Of a stretch of DNA of 64,000 bases, positions 39,220-48,755 are shown piece by piece. Source of the DNA: Flammeovirgaceae bacterium. GTDB taxonomy: Bacteria; Bacteroidota; Bacteroidia; Cytophagales; Cyclobacteriaceae. The stretch is taken from assembly GCA_021298355.1 (NCBI GenBank), contig JAJTEH010000006.1, forward strand, positions 1 through 64,000, given 5' to 3'. Each line of letters starts with the position of its first letter. Position 1 is the stretch's first letter. Under the pieces are notes generated by a model. That model did no database searches. It was not told the DNA's origin and worked only from the letters and a program-made list of their open reading frames with translations. The translations under genes were made by a program, and so were the position numbers.

Positions 39220-42144
39220 ATGAAGAATTTTTACTCGAACATCGCAAAAGAAACCATGATTTCCATGTTGGATGCTTCGGATCATGCTTATTTACTTTTC
39301 GATAAAAATTTTTCAATTCTTGGGCTTAACAAAAATTCGTTTGAAAGCATTCTGAAAATTTACCAAACCGAAACTCAAATTGGAGACAACATTCTGGTTA
39401 CGCTAAACATTAAAGAAACAAGCGATTTCAGAAACAAAATTTCAGCATGTTTTAATGGCCATAAACAAAATATAAAAACGCCTATTAAAGATGTATCTGG
39501 CAACTTGTTTTATTTTACGGTAACTCTTGTACCTTTAATGGAACAAGAAAATGTTGCGGCAATTTTAATTGCTGCAAAAGATGTTACGAAAGAAGAACAA
39601 GTAGCCAAAAAATACAAACAGCAAATTCAATATACTAACTCCATCATTAACTCTAATACAAGTGTTTTAATCCGAACCGATTTACAAGGAAATTATACCT
39701 ATTCGAATAGAAAATTTTATGAATACTTTGGTGGCACACCCGAAGATCTTATAGGTAAACCGTTTTTTTCTACCGTTATTCCAGAAGATATTGAAGTTTG
39801 CAACCTTGCTGCTTATAAATGCATAACCACTCCTGGCCATATAGAACTTGTTATTATCAGAAAACCCAGAAAGGATGGCGGTGTTTATTGGACAGAGTGG
39901 GAATTTGTATGCATCCGAGACGAAGACGGAAACCCAATAGAAATCCAAGCGGTTGGCCGAGATATTTCCGAACGAAAACTAGCAGAGCTTGCCTTGCAAA
40001 AATCTGAGGCTAACCTAAAAGCTATATTTAAACATGCCGAAACTGCTTACATTTTATACGACAAAAATTTGATCGTGCAAACGTATAACGAACAGGCCAA
40101 TACATTCTTTGTGCAACATTTCGGAACTGAATTAACAAAAGGAATTTCCGGAGTAGACGTTATACCAGACACCAATAAAGATTTCCTCAGAAATGCACTT
40201 ACACAAGCCTTAACAGGAGAAACAACACGTTACGAAACATCCTTTATAACACACCATACAAATTATTGGCTCGAGGGTTTTGCCTTTCCGATTACTGACG
40301 ATGAAAATAATATTATTGGTGTTTGCCTTTCGTTGTTGGATATTACCCTTAAAAAAAATGCAGCCATCAATCTCGAAAAACGAGAAAGAATACTATCGAA
40401 CATGAGTAGCCTGGCCAAAATTGGTGGCTACGAAATAGATTTTATGAAAGAAGAAGTAGTGTGGTCTGAAATGACAAAACAATTACATGGTTTAGCCCCG
40501 CATGAACAACCCAATTTAACCGAAGCTATACAATACTATAAAGAAGGTGAAGAACGAGAACTAGTAAGAAGAAAAGTAGAAAGCGCAATTACCAATGGAG
40601 AAGCCTTTGAGTTTGAATCTATAATTGTTACGAAACAAAATCAGGAAAAATGGGTGCGTGCCATAGGTGTGCCGGAAATGAAAGATGGAAAATGCATCAG
40701 ACTTTCAGGTGCATTTATGGATATACAACAAGAAGTAAACATCAGAAAATTACTAGAAGTTGAAAAAGATAAATACCAACGGTTTATAGAAACATTGCCA
40801 TTGGTAACACTAACCATCGACACCAAAAATTTACAGGTTTTATATGTTAGTCCGCAAATAGAAGAATTACTGGGTTATACACCCGAAGAGTTTATCGATA
40901 GCACATTAACCAATCCGCTTGGCATGATAGCCCCTGAGTTTAAAGAACAAATGATAAGCACAGTAGATATGGCCTTGGTAAACAAAGAAAGGTTTAGTGT
41001 AGAATATAAAGCCATTAAAAAAAATGGAGAAACCATTTGGGTGCGTAGTATAGGAAAAGTAGTAGCCAGAGAAGAAGGAGAAGTTTTTCAGTTAATTATG
41101 AAAAACATAAACGAAGACAAACGAAACAGGCAACTCCTTCAAGAAAGTGAACTTCGCTTTAGAAACATTGCAGAAACTGCACCGGTATTAATTTGGATGT
41201 GCGATGAATACAGAAAATATTCTTATGTAAATAAATTATGGTCGGACTTTCTGAATAAACCGCGCTATACCTTATTGGGAAGTTTCTGGGGAGAATTGAT
41301 TGACGAGTTAGATAAAGAACAAACACAATTAACATTTGAAGATGCATTCAGACAAAGGAAAGAATTTATAGTACTGTACAGAATTAAAAGCAAAGGAACC
41401 TATAAATGGATTTTAGATAAGGGCGTACCCCGCTACGATGAAGCCAAAGAATTTATCGGCTTTATGGGATCAGCCATTGAAGTTACCGTACAAATAGAAT
41501 CGAATCAGAAACTTAGAGAAAGAGAAATACAATTAACCCAAGCCATAGCCGAAAGAAATTTGTTGATAAAAGAAATTCATCATAGAGTTAAAAACAACTT
41601 ACAGGTTATTGCCGGAATTCTTTTCTTAAAAGGAAATTCCATTAAAGATCCTACCGTAAGTAAAATCTTAACCGATTTAAGAACAAGACTTAGATCTATT
41701 TCTCTCATACACGAAAAACTACTATACAAAGATCCATTAGAAAAAGTAAACATTGGCATTTACCTCGAAACCTTACTTCGCGAGATTAAACAAGTATCCG
41801 GTGTACACCCTGATTTTCTTGATATCAAAATAGATATCGATGACTATGAAATGAATTTAGATCCGCTAACAAATCTAGGCTTTATACTAAACGAATTGTT
41901 TACCAACACCATTAAACATGCTTTTCCGAATGGAGAAAAAGGAATTATTACGCTGAAATTTAAAATTGAAAGCGAAGTAAGAACTTTATATTATGCCGAT
42001 AATGGCGTTGGGCTTCCGGAAAATGTAAACCTGAACAACAGCAATTTATTTGGCCTTCAATTAATCAAAATATTTGCATCGCATATACATGCTAAGGTTG
42101 AGCTAAAAAGTATAAACGGTACGCAATGGAAATTTACTTTCTGA
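39220..42144 (+). CDS. Multi-PAS cytoplasmic histidine kinase (HisKA_2 type)
   Basis: 974 residues without signal peptide or membrane helix. There are about six PAS domains with PAC segments (for example IRTDLQGNYTYSNRKFYEYF, VRAIGVPEMKDGKCIRLSGA, VLYVSPQIEELLGYTPEEFI, VLIWMCDEYRKYSYVNKLWS). A HisKA_2 dimerisation box (EIHHRVKNNLQVIAGIL, about residue 787) and an HATPase domain (LGFILNELFTNTIKHAF, DNGVGLP) close it. HisKA_2 kinases often act in two-component branches without a transmembrane sensor. The stop is 1 nt before the REC-kinase gene, so it probably phosphorylates that receiver first. Confidence 0.93.
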   Translation: MKNFYSNIAKETMISMLDASDHAYLLFDKNFSILGLNKNSFESILKIYQTETQIGDNILVTLNIKETSDFRNKISACFNGHKQNIKTPIKDVSGNLFYFTVTLVPLMEQENVAAILIAAKDVTKEEQVAKKYKQQIQYTNSIINSNTSVLIRTDLQGNYTYSNRKFYEYFGGTPEDLIGKPFFSTVIPEDIEVCNLAAYKCITTPGHIELVIIRKPRKDGGVYWTEWEFVCIRDEDGNPIEIQAVGRDISERKLAELALQKSEANLKAIFKHAETAYILYDKNLIVQTYNEQANTFFVQHFGTELTKGISGVDVIPDTNKDFLRNALTQALTGETTRYETSFITHHTNYWLEGFAFPITDDENNIIGVCLSLLDITLKKNAAINLEKRERILSNMSSLAKIGGYEIDFMKEEVVWSEMTKQLHGLAPHEQPNLTEAIQYYKEGEERELVRRKVESAITNGEAFEFESIIVTKQNQEKWVRAIGVPEMKDGKCIRLSGAFMDIQQEVNIRKLLEVEKDKYQRFIETLPLVTLTIDTKNLQVLYVSPQIEELLGYTPEEFIDSTLTNPLGMIAPEFKEQMISTVDMALVNKERFSVEYKAIKKNGETIWVRSIGKVVAREEGEVFQLIMKNINEDKRNRQLLQESELRFRNIAETAPVLIWMCDEYRKYSYVNKLWSDFLNKPRYTLLGSFWGELIDELDKEQTQLTFEDAFRQRKEFIVLYRIKSKGTYKWILDKGVPRYDEAKEFIGFMGSAIEVTVQIESNQKLREREIQLTQAIAERNLLIKEIHHRVKNNLQVIAGILFLKGNSIKDPTVSKILTDLRTRLRSISLIHEKLLYKDPLEKVNIGIYLETLLREIKQVSGVHPDFLDIKIDIDDYEMNLDPLTNLGFILNELFTNTIKHAFPNGEKGIITLKFKIESEVRTLYYADNGVGLPENVNLNNSNLFGLQLIKIFASHIHAKVELKSINGTQWKFTF

Positions 42145-42145
42145 T

Positions 42146-43147
42146 ATGAAAACCCTCACCCTTGTAATTGTAGAAGATCAGGCTATTGTAGCAAACTACA
42201 TTAAAGCGATATTAGAAAATGTAGGGTATAAAGTTATTGGCACCTTTGCAACAGCCGAAGATGCGCTTCTGTTTTTGCAAAACAATAAAACAGATCTTGT
42301 GCTGATGGATATAATGTTGGAAGGAAAACTAACCGGTATAGATGCTGCAAACATATTGATAAAAACCAATGATCTGCCAATTATTTTTCTTACGGCCCTC
42401 TCCGATCCTGCCACATTAGAATTAGCGAAACGCACAAGCCCGTATGCATATATTGTAAAACCCTTTGAAGAAAATGATTTAGTACACCGCGTTGCCTTTG
42501 CTATACAAAAACATAAATCGGATGCTAAAGTAACCCGCACAAGACTTCAAGCCATCTTCGAAGGACAGGAAATTGAAAAGAGAAGAATTAGTAAAGAACT
42601 ACACGATGGCCTAGGGCAATTGCTTAACCGAATAATGTTCGAAATAGAAACATTAACTCCTGCGCAAGACCTTTTACCTAAAAAACAAATTCTTTCTAAA
42701 CTATGTAAAAAAGCAATCGAAGATATGCGTGGAGTAATTACAGAATTAATGCCTATGCACGTTATCGACTTCGATATCGTAACCTCACTTAAAGAACTAA
42801 GTGCACAATACCAAAGCGATTTACTTGAAGTACAATTTTATACGAACGAAGAAAAAATACAGGTAAAAGAAAATATACGCTTTACCATTTACCGGATTTG
42901 CCAGGAAATTTTAAACAACGTAGGCAAACATAGTAAAGCCAGTAAATTAACGGTGCAAATAAACAAAGAAGAAACATGGCTATCTGTTACCATAGAAGAT
43001 AACGGTGTAGGATTTCATACAGACACGTTAAAACCAGGCAATGGTCTCCGGAACATCAAAGAAAGAGCCATATCCATACAGGCAGAATTAACCATCCATA
43101 GCGAATTACAAAAAGGAACACTTATATATTTTCAACTTCCCTTATAA
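42146..43147 (+). CDS. Receiver domain fused to HisKA_3 histidine kinase
   Basis: 333 residues. The N-terminal receiver has D55 in LVLMDIMLEGKLTG and a Lys in AYIVKPFEEND. The HisKA_3 kinase follows, with H153 in KRRISKELHDGLGQLLNRI and HATPase boxes DNGVGFH and GNGLRNI. The receiver-first order makes it a likely relay step: the PAS-kinase phosphorylates D55, which alters the output of this kinase on the NarL regulator encoded 1 nt downstream. No sensor domain is present. Confidence 0.9.
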   Translation: MKTLTLVIVEDQAIVANYIKAILENVGYKVIGTFATAEDALLFLQNNKTDLVLMDIMLEGKLTGIDAANILIKTNDLPIIFLTALSDPATLELAKRTSPYAYIVKPFEENDLVHRVAFAIQKHKSDAKVTRTRLQAIFEGQEIEKRRISKELHDGLGQLLNRIMFEIETLTPAQDLLPKKQILSKLCKKAIEDMRGVITELMPMHVIDFDIVTSLKELSAQYQSDLLEVQFYTNEEKIQVKENIRFTIYRICQEILNNVGKHSKASKLTVQINKEETWLSVTIEDNGVGFHTDTLKPGNGLRNIKERAISIQAELTIHSELQKGTLIYFQLPL

Positions 43148-43148
43148 T

Positions 43149-43793
43149 ATGCTAACGCTTTTACTGATAGACGACCACGAAATTTTCAGAGATGGAATTA
43201 AATCTTATTTAACACAACAACATGTGTTTGATGCCATGTACGAAGCTGGCGACATTCATTCTGCAAAAAGCATTATTGAACAAAAACAACCGACCTTACT
43301 TTTACTCGATTTAAGTTTAGGAAATAAATCGGGAATTGAAATTATAAAGTTTGTTAAAGAAAAAAAATTACCATCGAAATGCATTGTGCTTAGCATGCAC
43401 GATGACAGCGCCTATATCAATCAATGCCTGGCCTTACAAGCTGCAGGTTACATTCTAAAAAATGAAAGTGGCGCAGAGTTATTAAAAGCCATTCAGTTTG
43501 TTTTAAAAGGAGAAACATATCTTTCGCATGGCGTTTCGAAAATTTTACTAAAAAATTATAACCCCAAAGGAAACGCAAAGCAACTTCTAACGGATCAAAA
43601 TAAACTAACCTCGCGCGAATTAGAAATTGTTTTACTGATAGAAAAAGGTTTAAAAACCCAACAAATCGCTAATAAACTTTTTATCAGCATTAAAACGGTG
43701 GAAACCCACAGAAGTAATCTGTTTAAAAAGCTTAATGTTACCAACGCCATCGAACTAATTAATAAAGTAAGAACACTAAAATTGATTGAGTAG
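43149..43793 (+). CDS. NarL/LuxR-type response regulator
   Basis: 214 residues. Receiver phospho-acceptor D54 lies in LLLLDLSLGN; the acidic pair is D8-D9. The LuxR helix-turn-helix is complete (LTSRELEIVLLIEKGLKTQQ to TVETHRSNLFKKLNV), and the C-terminal helix (NAIELINKVRTLKLIE) is intact, unlike the regulator at 17.3-17.9 kb. It is the transcriptional output of the three-gene relay. Its targets cannot be read from the sequence. Confidence 0.93.
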   Translation: MLTLLLIDDHEIFRDGIKSYLTQQHVFDAMYEAGDIHSAKSIIEQKQPTLLLLDLSLGNKSGIEIIKFVKEKKLPSKCIVLSMHDDSAYINQCLALQAAGYILKNESGAELLKAIQFVLKGETYLSHGVSKILLKNYNPKGNAKQLLTDQNKLTSRELEIVLLIEKGLKTQQIANKLFISIKTVETHRSNLFKKLNVTNAIELINKVRTLKLIE

Positions 43794-43801
43794 TTGTTTG
43801 G

Positions 43802-43820
43802 GTAAAGAGTTGAACTTTAC
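43802..43820 (+). terminator. Weak hairpin after the relay operon
   Basis: GTAAAG and CTTTAC form a 6-bp stem around AGTTGAA shortly after the NarL regulator stop and before the convergent lipoprotein gene end. The stem is short and there is no T-run, so the call is tentative. Confidence 0.3.
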
Positions 43821-43865
43821 ACACGTTCTACTACAATTCTACTTACACGTTGTACTTTAAAATCG

Positions 43866-45611
43866 CTAATTCTTTTCTTCCCATATAATCTTTTCAGATG
43901 TATGCCACTCTTTCACGGGTATACGATCAAACGTTTCTTTAGTTAGATAATGGCGTAAAGGGTGGTACTCTTTCAGAAATCCTCTTTCATTACTTCCTAC
44001 TAACTTTCTGTTATACTTTGTACCCGACCAAGTAGCATTTGCCCAAGGTAAATTTTCTTCGTTAGGGGTTAATTCAAAACTCCACTCCGGGCTAACCGAT
44101 ATCCAACGTAATGTAAATGCTTGTGTGCAAGTATTGCCCCAATCTACCCACGTTACTCCGTTCTCCCGCGTAGCATTTTTTGGTCTGTCTTCTTTTCTGG
44201 AATACACAAGTATATACTTTCTGTTTTCATCTAAAACAATTTCATCATCCATAACCGAAGTGTTCTCTAAACCTTTTACAGCAGAAAAAGGAAATTCGGC
44301 ATCGTATGTTGTAACAGACCAATATCTGCACTGTGCACCTTTCATAACAAGCGAACCATTTCGGGTGTCAGGAAAAGTTGGCATTTTTCCTGTTAAAATA
44401 AATACGCTTCCTTTTTTAATTGAAATACCCGATGTAAGATAACCAGTATAGTTGCATCCTGTTGCATGTGCTTCCAGCGAAGCGGGTAACGGTTGGTTTT
44501 CTCCTCGTCCGTTAACACCTAAATCTAATTGCCTTACATATGCTTTATCTTTTGCAGTTTCTTTATACAACGCCATAGCGCCCCCCGTTGCTATTTGTAA
44601 AAATATTCCGAATTGTTTATCCCATCCAATGTGTTTTCCATTATAAGAAGATGGATGTCTGTTTCCTTTATTTCGATTAGGCATGGTTTGCTCAGACGCT
44701 TTAATGAATTCTTTCAAATCGGCCACGATAAAAAATTGTTCGCCAGTAGGAAGTTGAAAATACAGATTAGGTAATGGCACGCCTGCATCGGGGTAATGGG
44801 CATTATCTATTGCATAATATCGTATCCATACATCTCCGAAATCCCATATACCTCTACCGTGCCCGCTTTTTTTATCATTTCCCCAAGGCCCCTGTAGTTG
44901 TATTGCACTTCCAAATCTTACGTTGCTTTTGTCGCGGTATGGATACCGATGTGCTACATTAAGTTCCGATGGATTTCCTAAAGCCATAACATACTTTACT
45001 TCATACTTTCTGTTTTTGCTCAAGCGGTTACCACCAACTCTAAATGGATTAACATGCCCATCCATAGGTTCAATATCAGCATCTACTATGGCTACCTCTC
45101 CTTTACCAGACCATTTATCGTAACGATATTCGCGCGTATCTAAGGCTGGTGTAACCTGAATATTAAAAAAACGGCAATACGGAAATTCACCTTGTACTAT
45201 AAGCGTAGAACCAAAAGGTGCATATAAAACAGGAGCTAATAAATACGTGCAATGCGGATCTGGAAAACTTCCGTATAATGTAGAAAAATTAATTTCGTGT
45301 GCAGGCCGCTTAACCCAAACCATTTCGGGTGTTAAGTCTTTTGGTTTTACCAATCTGAAATTTGTATATCGGGTAACATCGTAACCCGATGGAAGCAAAT
45401 GCAAAGGCAATTCCGCACTAGCCTCTCCTTTATGCCACTTCTTTATATACTCTTCCAGATTAGAAGATATCCGGTTGGCTTGTTCATCTAGTTTTCCTTT
45501 TTCGGCCATCGGATATGGTGGAACCGGAGGTAAACAGCTTTGCACCAGTAAAAACAAAAAAATACATAAACCTGTACGGTATACTTTAGTTGTATTAAAC
45601 TTATATATCAT
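43866..45611 (-). CDS. Large lipoprotein of unknown function
   Basis: 581 residues with a lipobox (FLLVQSCLPPVPPYP). The mature protein is beta-rich with few helices. Segments such as GEFPYCRFFNIQVTP, VAIVDADIEPMDGHVNPFR and NRKYEVKYVMALG resemble secreted sequences of the DUF1214/DUF1254 neighbourhood, but the likeness is only by eye and I would not name the family. It is transcribed towards the relay operon and away from the acyltransferase-like gene. Probable location is the outer membrane or periplasm; function is unknown. Confidence 0.75.
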   Translation of the reverse strand: MIYKFNTTKVYRTGLCIFLFLLVQSCLPPVPPYPMAEKGKLDEQANRISSNLEEYIKKWHKGEASAELPLHLLPSGYDVTRYTNFRLVKPKDLTPEMVWVKRPAHEINFSTLYGSFPDPHCTYLLAPVLYAPFGSTLIVQGEFPYCRFFNIQVTPALDTREYRYDKWSGKGEVAIVDADIEPMDGHVNPFRVGGNRLSKNRKYEVKYVMALGNPSELNVAHRYPYRDKSNVRFGSAIQLQGPWGNDKKSGHGRGIWDFGDVWIRYYAIDNAHYPDAGVPLPNLYFQLPTGEQFFIVADLKEFIKASEQTMPNRNKGNRHPSSYNGKHIGWDKQFGIFLQIATGGAMALYKETAKDKAYVRQLDLGVNGRGENQPLPASLEAHATGCNYTGYLTSGISIKKGSVFILTGKMPTFPDTRNGSLVMKGAQCRYWSVTTYDAEFPFSAVKGLENTSVMDDEIVLDENRKYILVYSRKEDRPKNATRENGVTWVDWGNTCTQAFTLRWISVSPEWSFELTPNEENLPWANATWSGTKYNRKLVGSNERGFLKEYHPLRHYLTKETFDRIPVKEWHTSEKIIWEEKN

Positions 45612-45901
45612 ATAATACTTAAGAATAAATGTACATTACATCAATTACATGTATAAAATATAAAGTTTACCAAAATTACTATATGATGATATGTTTTTAT
45701 ACCAGTATCATTTATTCAATTTAATTAATCGCAAAAAACTTTTTCACCTGAAATATTTTTCTGTAAACAATACGTTAGTTTGAAATTGCCCAATCTTATT
45801 ACAGGTAGAATGTATTCCTTAAAAAAATAAATCTCTTTTTTGATCTATATCAATTTCTTTTTGTTATCGTATTTCGACTTTGCATAAAATTCAACAAAAG
45901 G

Positions 45902-46984
45902 ATGACACGACAAACACGCATTGTTGGCTTCGATCTGGCGAGAGCCTATGCCATATTCGGTATGTACATTGTAAACTTTAACATGGTATTTGGCAATTAC
46001 CACGATGCAAGTTTGATGGCTCAATTTTTATCTCTCTTCAGCGGAAACTCCAGTACTGTGTTTGTAATGCTGGCCGGAATGGGCATTACCTTACTGGTAA
46101 ACAATTACACACATACGAAAGAAGGAAAACAAACCATTAGGCTGATCCTTATAAAACGCGCTTTGTTTCTCTTTATTCTGGGTATGATTCTATCTACCTG
46201 GTGGCCGGCTGATATTTTGCACTTTTATGCTGTGTATATTCTAATCGCTACTCTTTTTTTATTTAACAATAAAAGGGTGTACATATACGTGAGCATTTTA
46301 GTTACTACCCTATTTTACGTTTTGTTGTTGCTTATTCCGTATGAAACATCTTGGGACTTCAACACACTATCGTATGCTGATTTCTGGACCATACAAGGAT
46401 TTATCAGAAACACTTTCTATAACGGATGGAATTCGGTTTTTCCCTGGCTATCTTATTTTTTCGTAGGCATGTATCTGGGAAAAATTGATTGGTCTAACCC
46501 AATCATGCTTAGAAAAACATTTTGGATAGGCTTTGCCTTATACTTAACCGTTATTATAGTTCAAGCCTCATCGGTTTTTTTGCCGAAAGACAGTATGTTG
46601 TATTTCTTTCTTACATCAGATTATCTGCCTCCCATGTTACCATTTATTGCTAGTACTACCGGTTTTGGCCTGATACTTATACCATCTTTTATATTTATCT
46701 CGAATCGATTTCCGGAAAACAAAATAATTAAACAAGTAGCTAAAACCGGACAGTTTACTCTTACACACTATATACTGCATTTAACACTAGGCATTATTAT
46801 TTTTGAAATTCTTACAGGAAGAAACGCGACTGATTGGGGCCATACAACTACTATTGTAGAACCTGCCTTTATCTTACTCTATTCTATTTGCTTTTTTGTT
46901 GCAAGCTATTTATTCACAAAACTTTGGCTTAGCAAATATAAAACCGGCCCCTTGGAATTGTTGATGAGGAAGTTCTCTGACTAA
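45902..46984 (+). CDS. Multi-pass membrane protein, DUF418/heparan-N-acetyltransferase-like
   Basis: 360 residues with about ten membrane segments. The opening RIVGFDLARAYAIFGMYIVN is the family start (R-x-x-x-x-D-x-x-R-A), and the ending GQFTLTHYILHLTLGIIIFE is the DUF418 terminal signature. Relatives include predicted acyl- or acetyltransferases moving groups across the membrane; the substrate here is unknown. It stands alone on the plus strand after a 290-bp AT-rich gap in which I see no gene or clear promoter. Confidence 0.82.
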   Translation: MTRQTRIVGFDLARAYAIFGMYIVNFNMVFGNYHDASLMAQFLSLFSGNSSTVFVMLAGMGITLLVNNYTHTKEGKQTIRLILIKRALFLFILGMILSTWWPADILHFYAVYILIATLFLFNNKRVYIYVSILVTTLFYVLLLLIPYETSWDFNTLSYADFWTIQGFIRNTFYNGWNSVFPWLSYFFVGMYLGKIDWSNPIMLRKTFWIGFALYLTVIIVQASSVFLPKDSMLYFFLTSDYLPPMLPFIASTTGFGLILIPSFIFISNRFPENKIIKQVAKTGQFTLTHYILHLTLGIIIFEILTGRNATDWGHTTTIVEPAFILLYSICFFVASYLFTKLWLSKYKTGPLELLMRKFSD

Positions 46985-47028
46985 ACAACGTTTTATAAGA
47001 TCGAATAAAAAATAGCATTGAGTCAAAC

Positions 47029-48315
47029 CTAAAACAACCTGTATCCTGCAAGTACAGAAATACCTTGGTGAGTAGATCTCCAGTAAACTACATTTCCTAA
47101 AATATTTCTGGGTGTGGAATACCGTAATTCAACACTAAATTTGTTAGCCCAGTTATATCCGGCACCTACCATGAAATTAGTTCTTCCAGCAATTTCTAAA
47201 TCGTCTACTACATTGTTGCTTGCATCATAAAAATTTATCGTAGAATTAAAAGGTAAATCGTATGCAAACAACGCATTTACAAAAAACGAATTGGTAGTGT
47301 TAATGTAAAATAAGTGACGTAACCCAACTGGCATTTAGATAGAATTATATTTTACTTCTGCTACTCTATTTAAATTTACTTCATTATCATCGGCTTTATA
47401 GTTCCTCAAAGTTGGCTCAAATAAAATGCGCCATTTATTTTTATTATATGGCAGTACAAACTCCATCTCTAAACCTAGTCGGAAGCCAACTTGCGAACTG
47501 AAAGATGTACTCTTATTTACATTTACGCTGTTATTTACTTTGAAACTCTGATAACTTAAGCCCGGCCTGACAGAGAAATGCAACCAATCTTTCTTTTTTG
47601 TGGGTGTGTATAATAGTAAAGAAGATTGAACACATTTATTATACTGAATGAAGATGTTTTCCAAGTCTTTTTTACGGTATTGTATGTTCTCAAATTTCCC
47701 TTGTGAAATGCCTGAGCAAGACAAAGCATTATACAATTGCTGTTTATACGAATCATTTTCGAGGACATGTCCACCACTATAAAACTTCTTGTATATCAAT
47801 GGTTCAAATAGTTTAGTATCCAAAGAGTAATAAAAGCGAAGTTCGTTTCCAAAAGAATATTCATATAATGAAGCTTTTCCCTCTACAAGTACCTTTAAAA
47901 AAATCGTCTCAATTTTAAAATCAGGAGTTCGGCTGGCAGATAAATAAGCCATGTCTCCTGACGACTGATCTACTTTTATGGAGGCTTTTACATATTTTAT
48001 ACGCGCTGAAAAAATCCCAAACTCCTGTATAGTTTCTAAAGTTCCTGTTAAAGTTTCTCCATCAGACGTTGCTTTGTACTTGAACTCTGGGGGGTTATAT
48101 TTCCATTCCAGGTTCCTAATCAAGCAATTTACTCGTGCTCCATTTCTATCTATAAAATAGCCAGCCTCGAAATCTATTTGTGCGTAAAGATTATTCAGTG
48201 GAATAACACTCATCAAAACGAGAAGGCAATATGCATGAACTGTACAGAGTTTAAATTTCTTAAATGTGAATTTATTAACGTTTAAATACTGGTAATTCTT
48301 TTTTGAATACAACAT
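47029..48315 (-). pseudogene. Outer-membrane beta-barrel protein split by in-frame TAA
   Basis: Two open segments share one frame and are separated only by TAA at 47335-47337: VAEVKYNSI(stop)MPVGLRHLFYINTT. In this barrel family the join reads as I-E-x-P-x-G-x-R-x-x-F, so the stop replaces an expected Glu. The first part has a signal peptide (VIPLNNLYAQ), an N-terminal domain and barrel strands; the second carries the last strands and ends GISVLAGYRLF. Truncation would remove the terminal strand signal that the barrel-assembly machinery needs, so the product is probably dead unless the stop is read through. A second start codon at 48336 gives seven further residues. Confidence 0.8.
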
Positions 48316-48463
48316 ATCATGTAAAACTAAAAGCATAAGTTAGTAGTGAAAGCGCACGTATACGAGCAGGTTCGTTTGTTATCCCGAAACTACAGTATAT
48401 TTTCAAACTTATCAATGTTTGTTCTGAAACCTTTGCAATCAAAAAAATGTAAAATCATTTTTT

Positions 48464-48679
48464 TTACGGGTTATTTTGAGCATAAGAATCAGTATCCAGT
48501 TGCTTACTCCCTTCTTTTATTACCGCATCTAGTTTAAGCGAACTGGTATGTAAATGCTTTAGCAACTCATCTTTGGTTGTTTCGTCTGACGTAATCAAAA
48601 TTAAATTGATTAGTCCTAACATCGTAGCTACAGGTCCGCGTATTTTATGTGCATTTACAAAGGGTGTGTTGGATTTCAT
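48464..48679 (-). pseudogene. Orphan DHp (HisKA-like) fragment
   Basis: 71 codons whose sequence NAHKIRGPVATMLGLINLIL and LLKHLHTSSLKLDAVIKEG is the dimerisation and phospho-acceptor helix pair of a sensor kinase. No PAS, membrane segment or HATPase is attached, and the frame upstream is closed by TAA, 7 codons before the ATG. It looks like the end of a PAS-kinase of the sort that finishes at the DHp helices, left behind after a deletion. A stand-alone phospho-acceptor cannot be excluded. It lies 76 nt after glgC. Confidence 0.55.
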
Positions 48680-48755
48680 GCTATCTCTGCAAAATACAAA
48701 TTAAAAGATAACAGTAACATGTTACTACATAGCAGGTAAATAAATCTAAAGAAAG

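Noticed and set aside
17312-48336. Genetic code with TAA as a sense codon
   Set aside because: TAA terminates many genes exactly at their family ends (PorP, BspA-like, T9SS giant, glgC), so a global reassignment does not fit.
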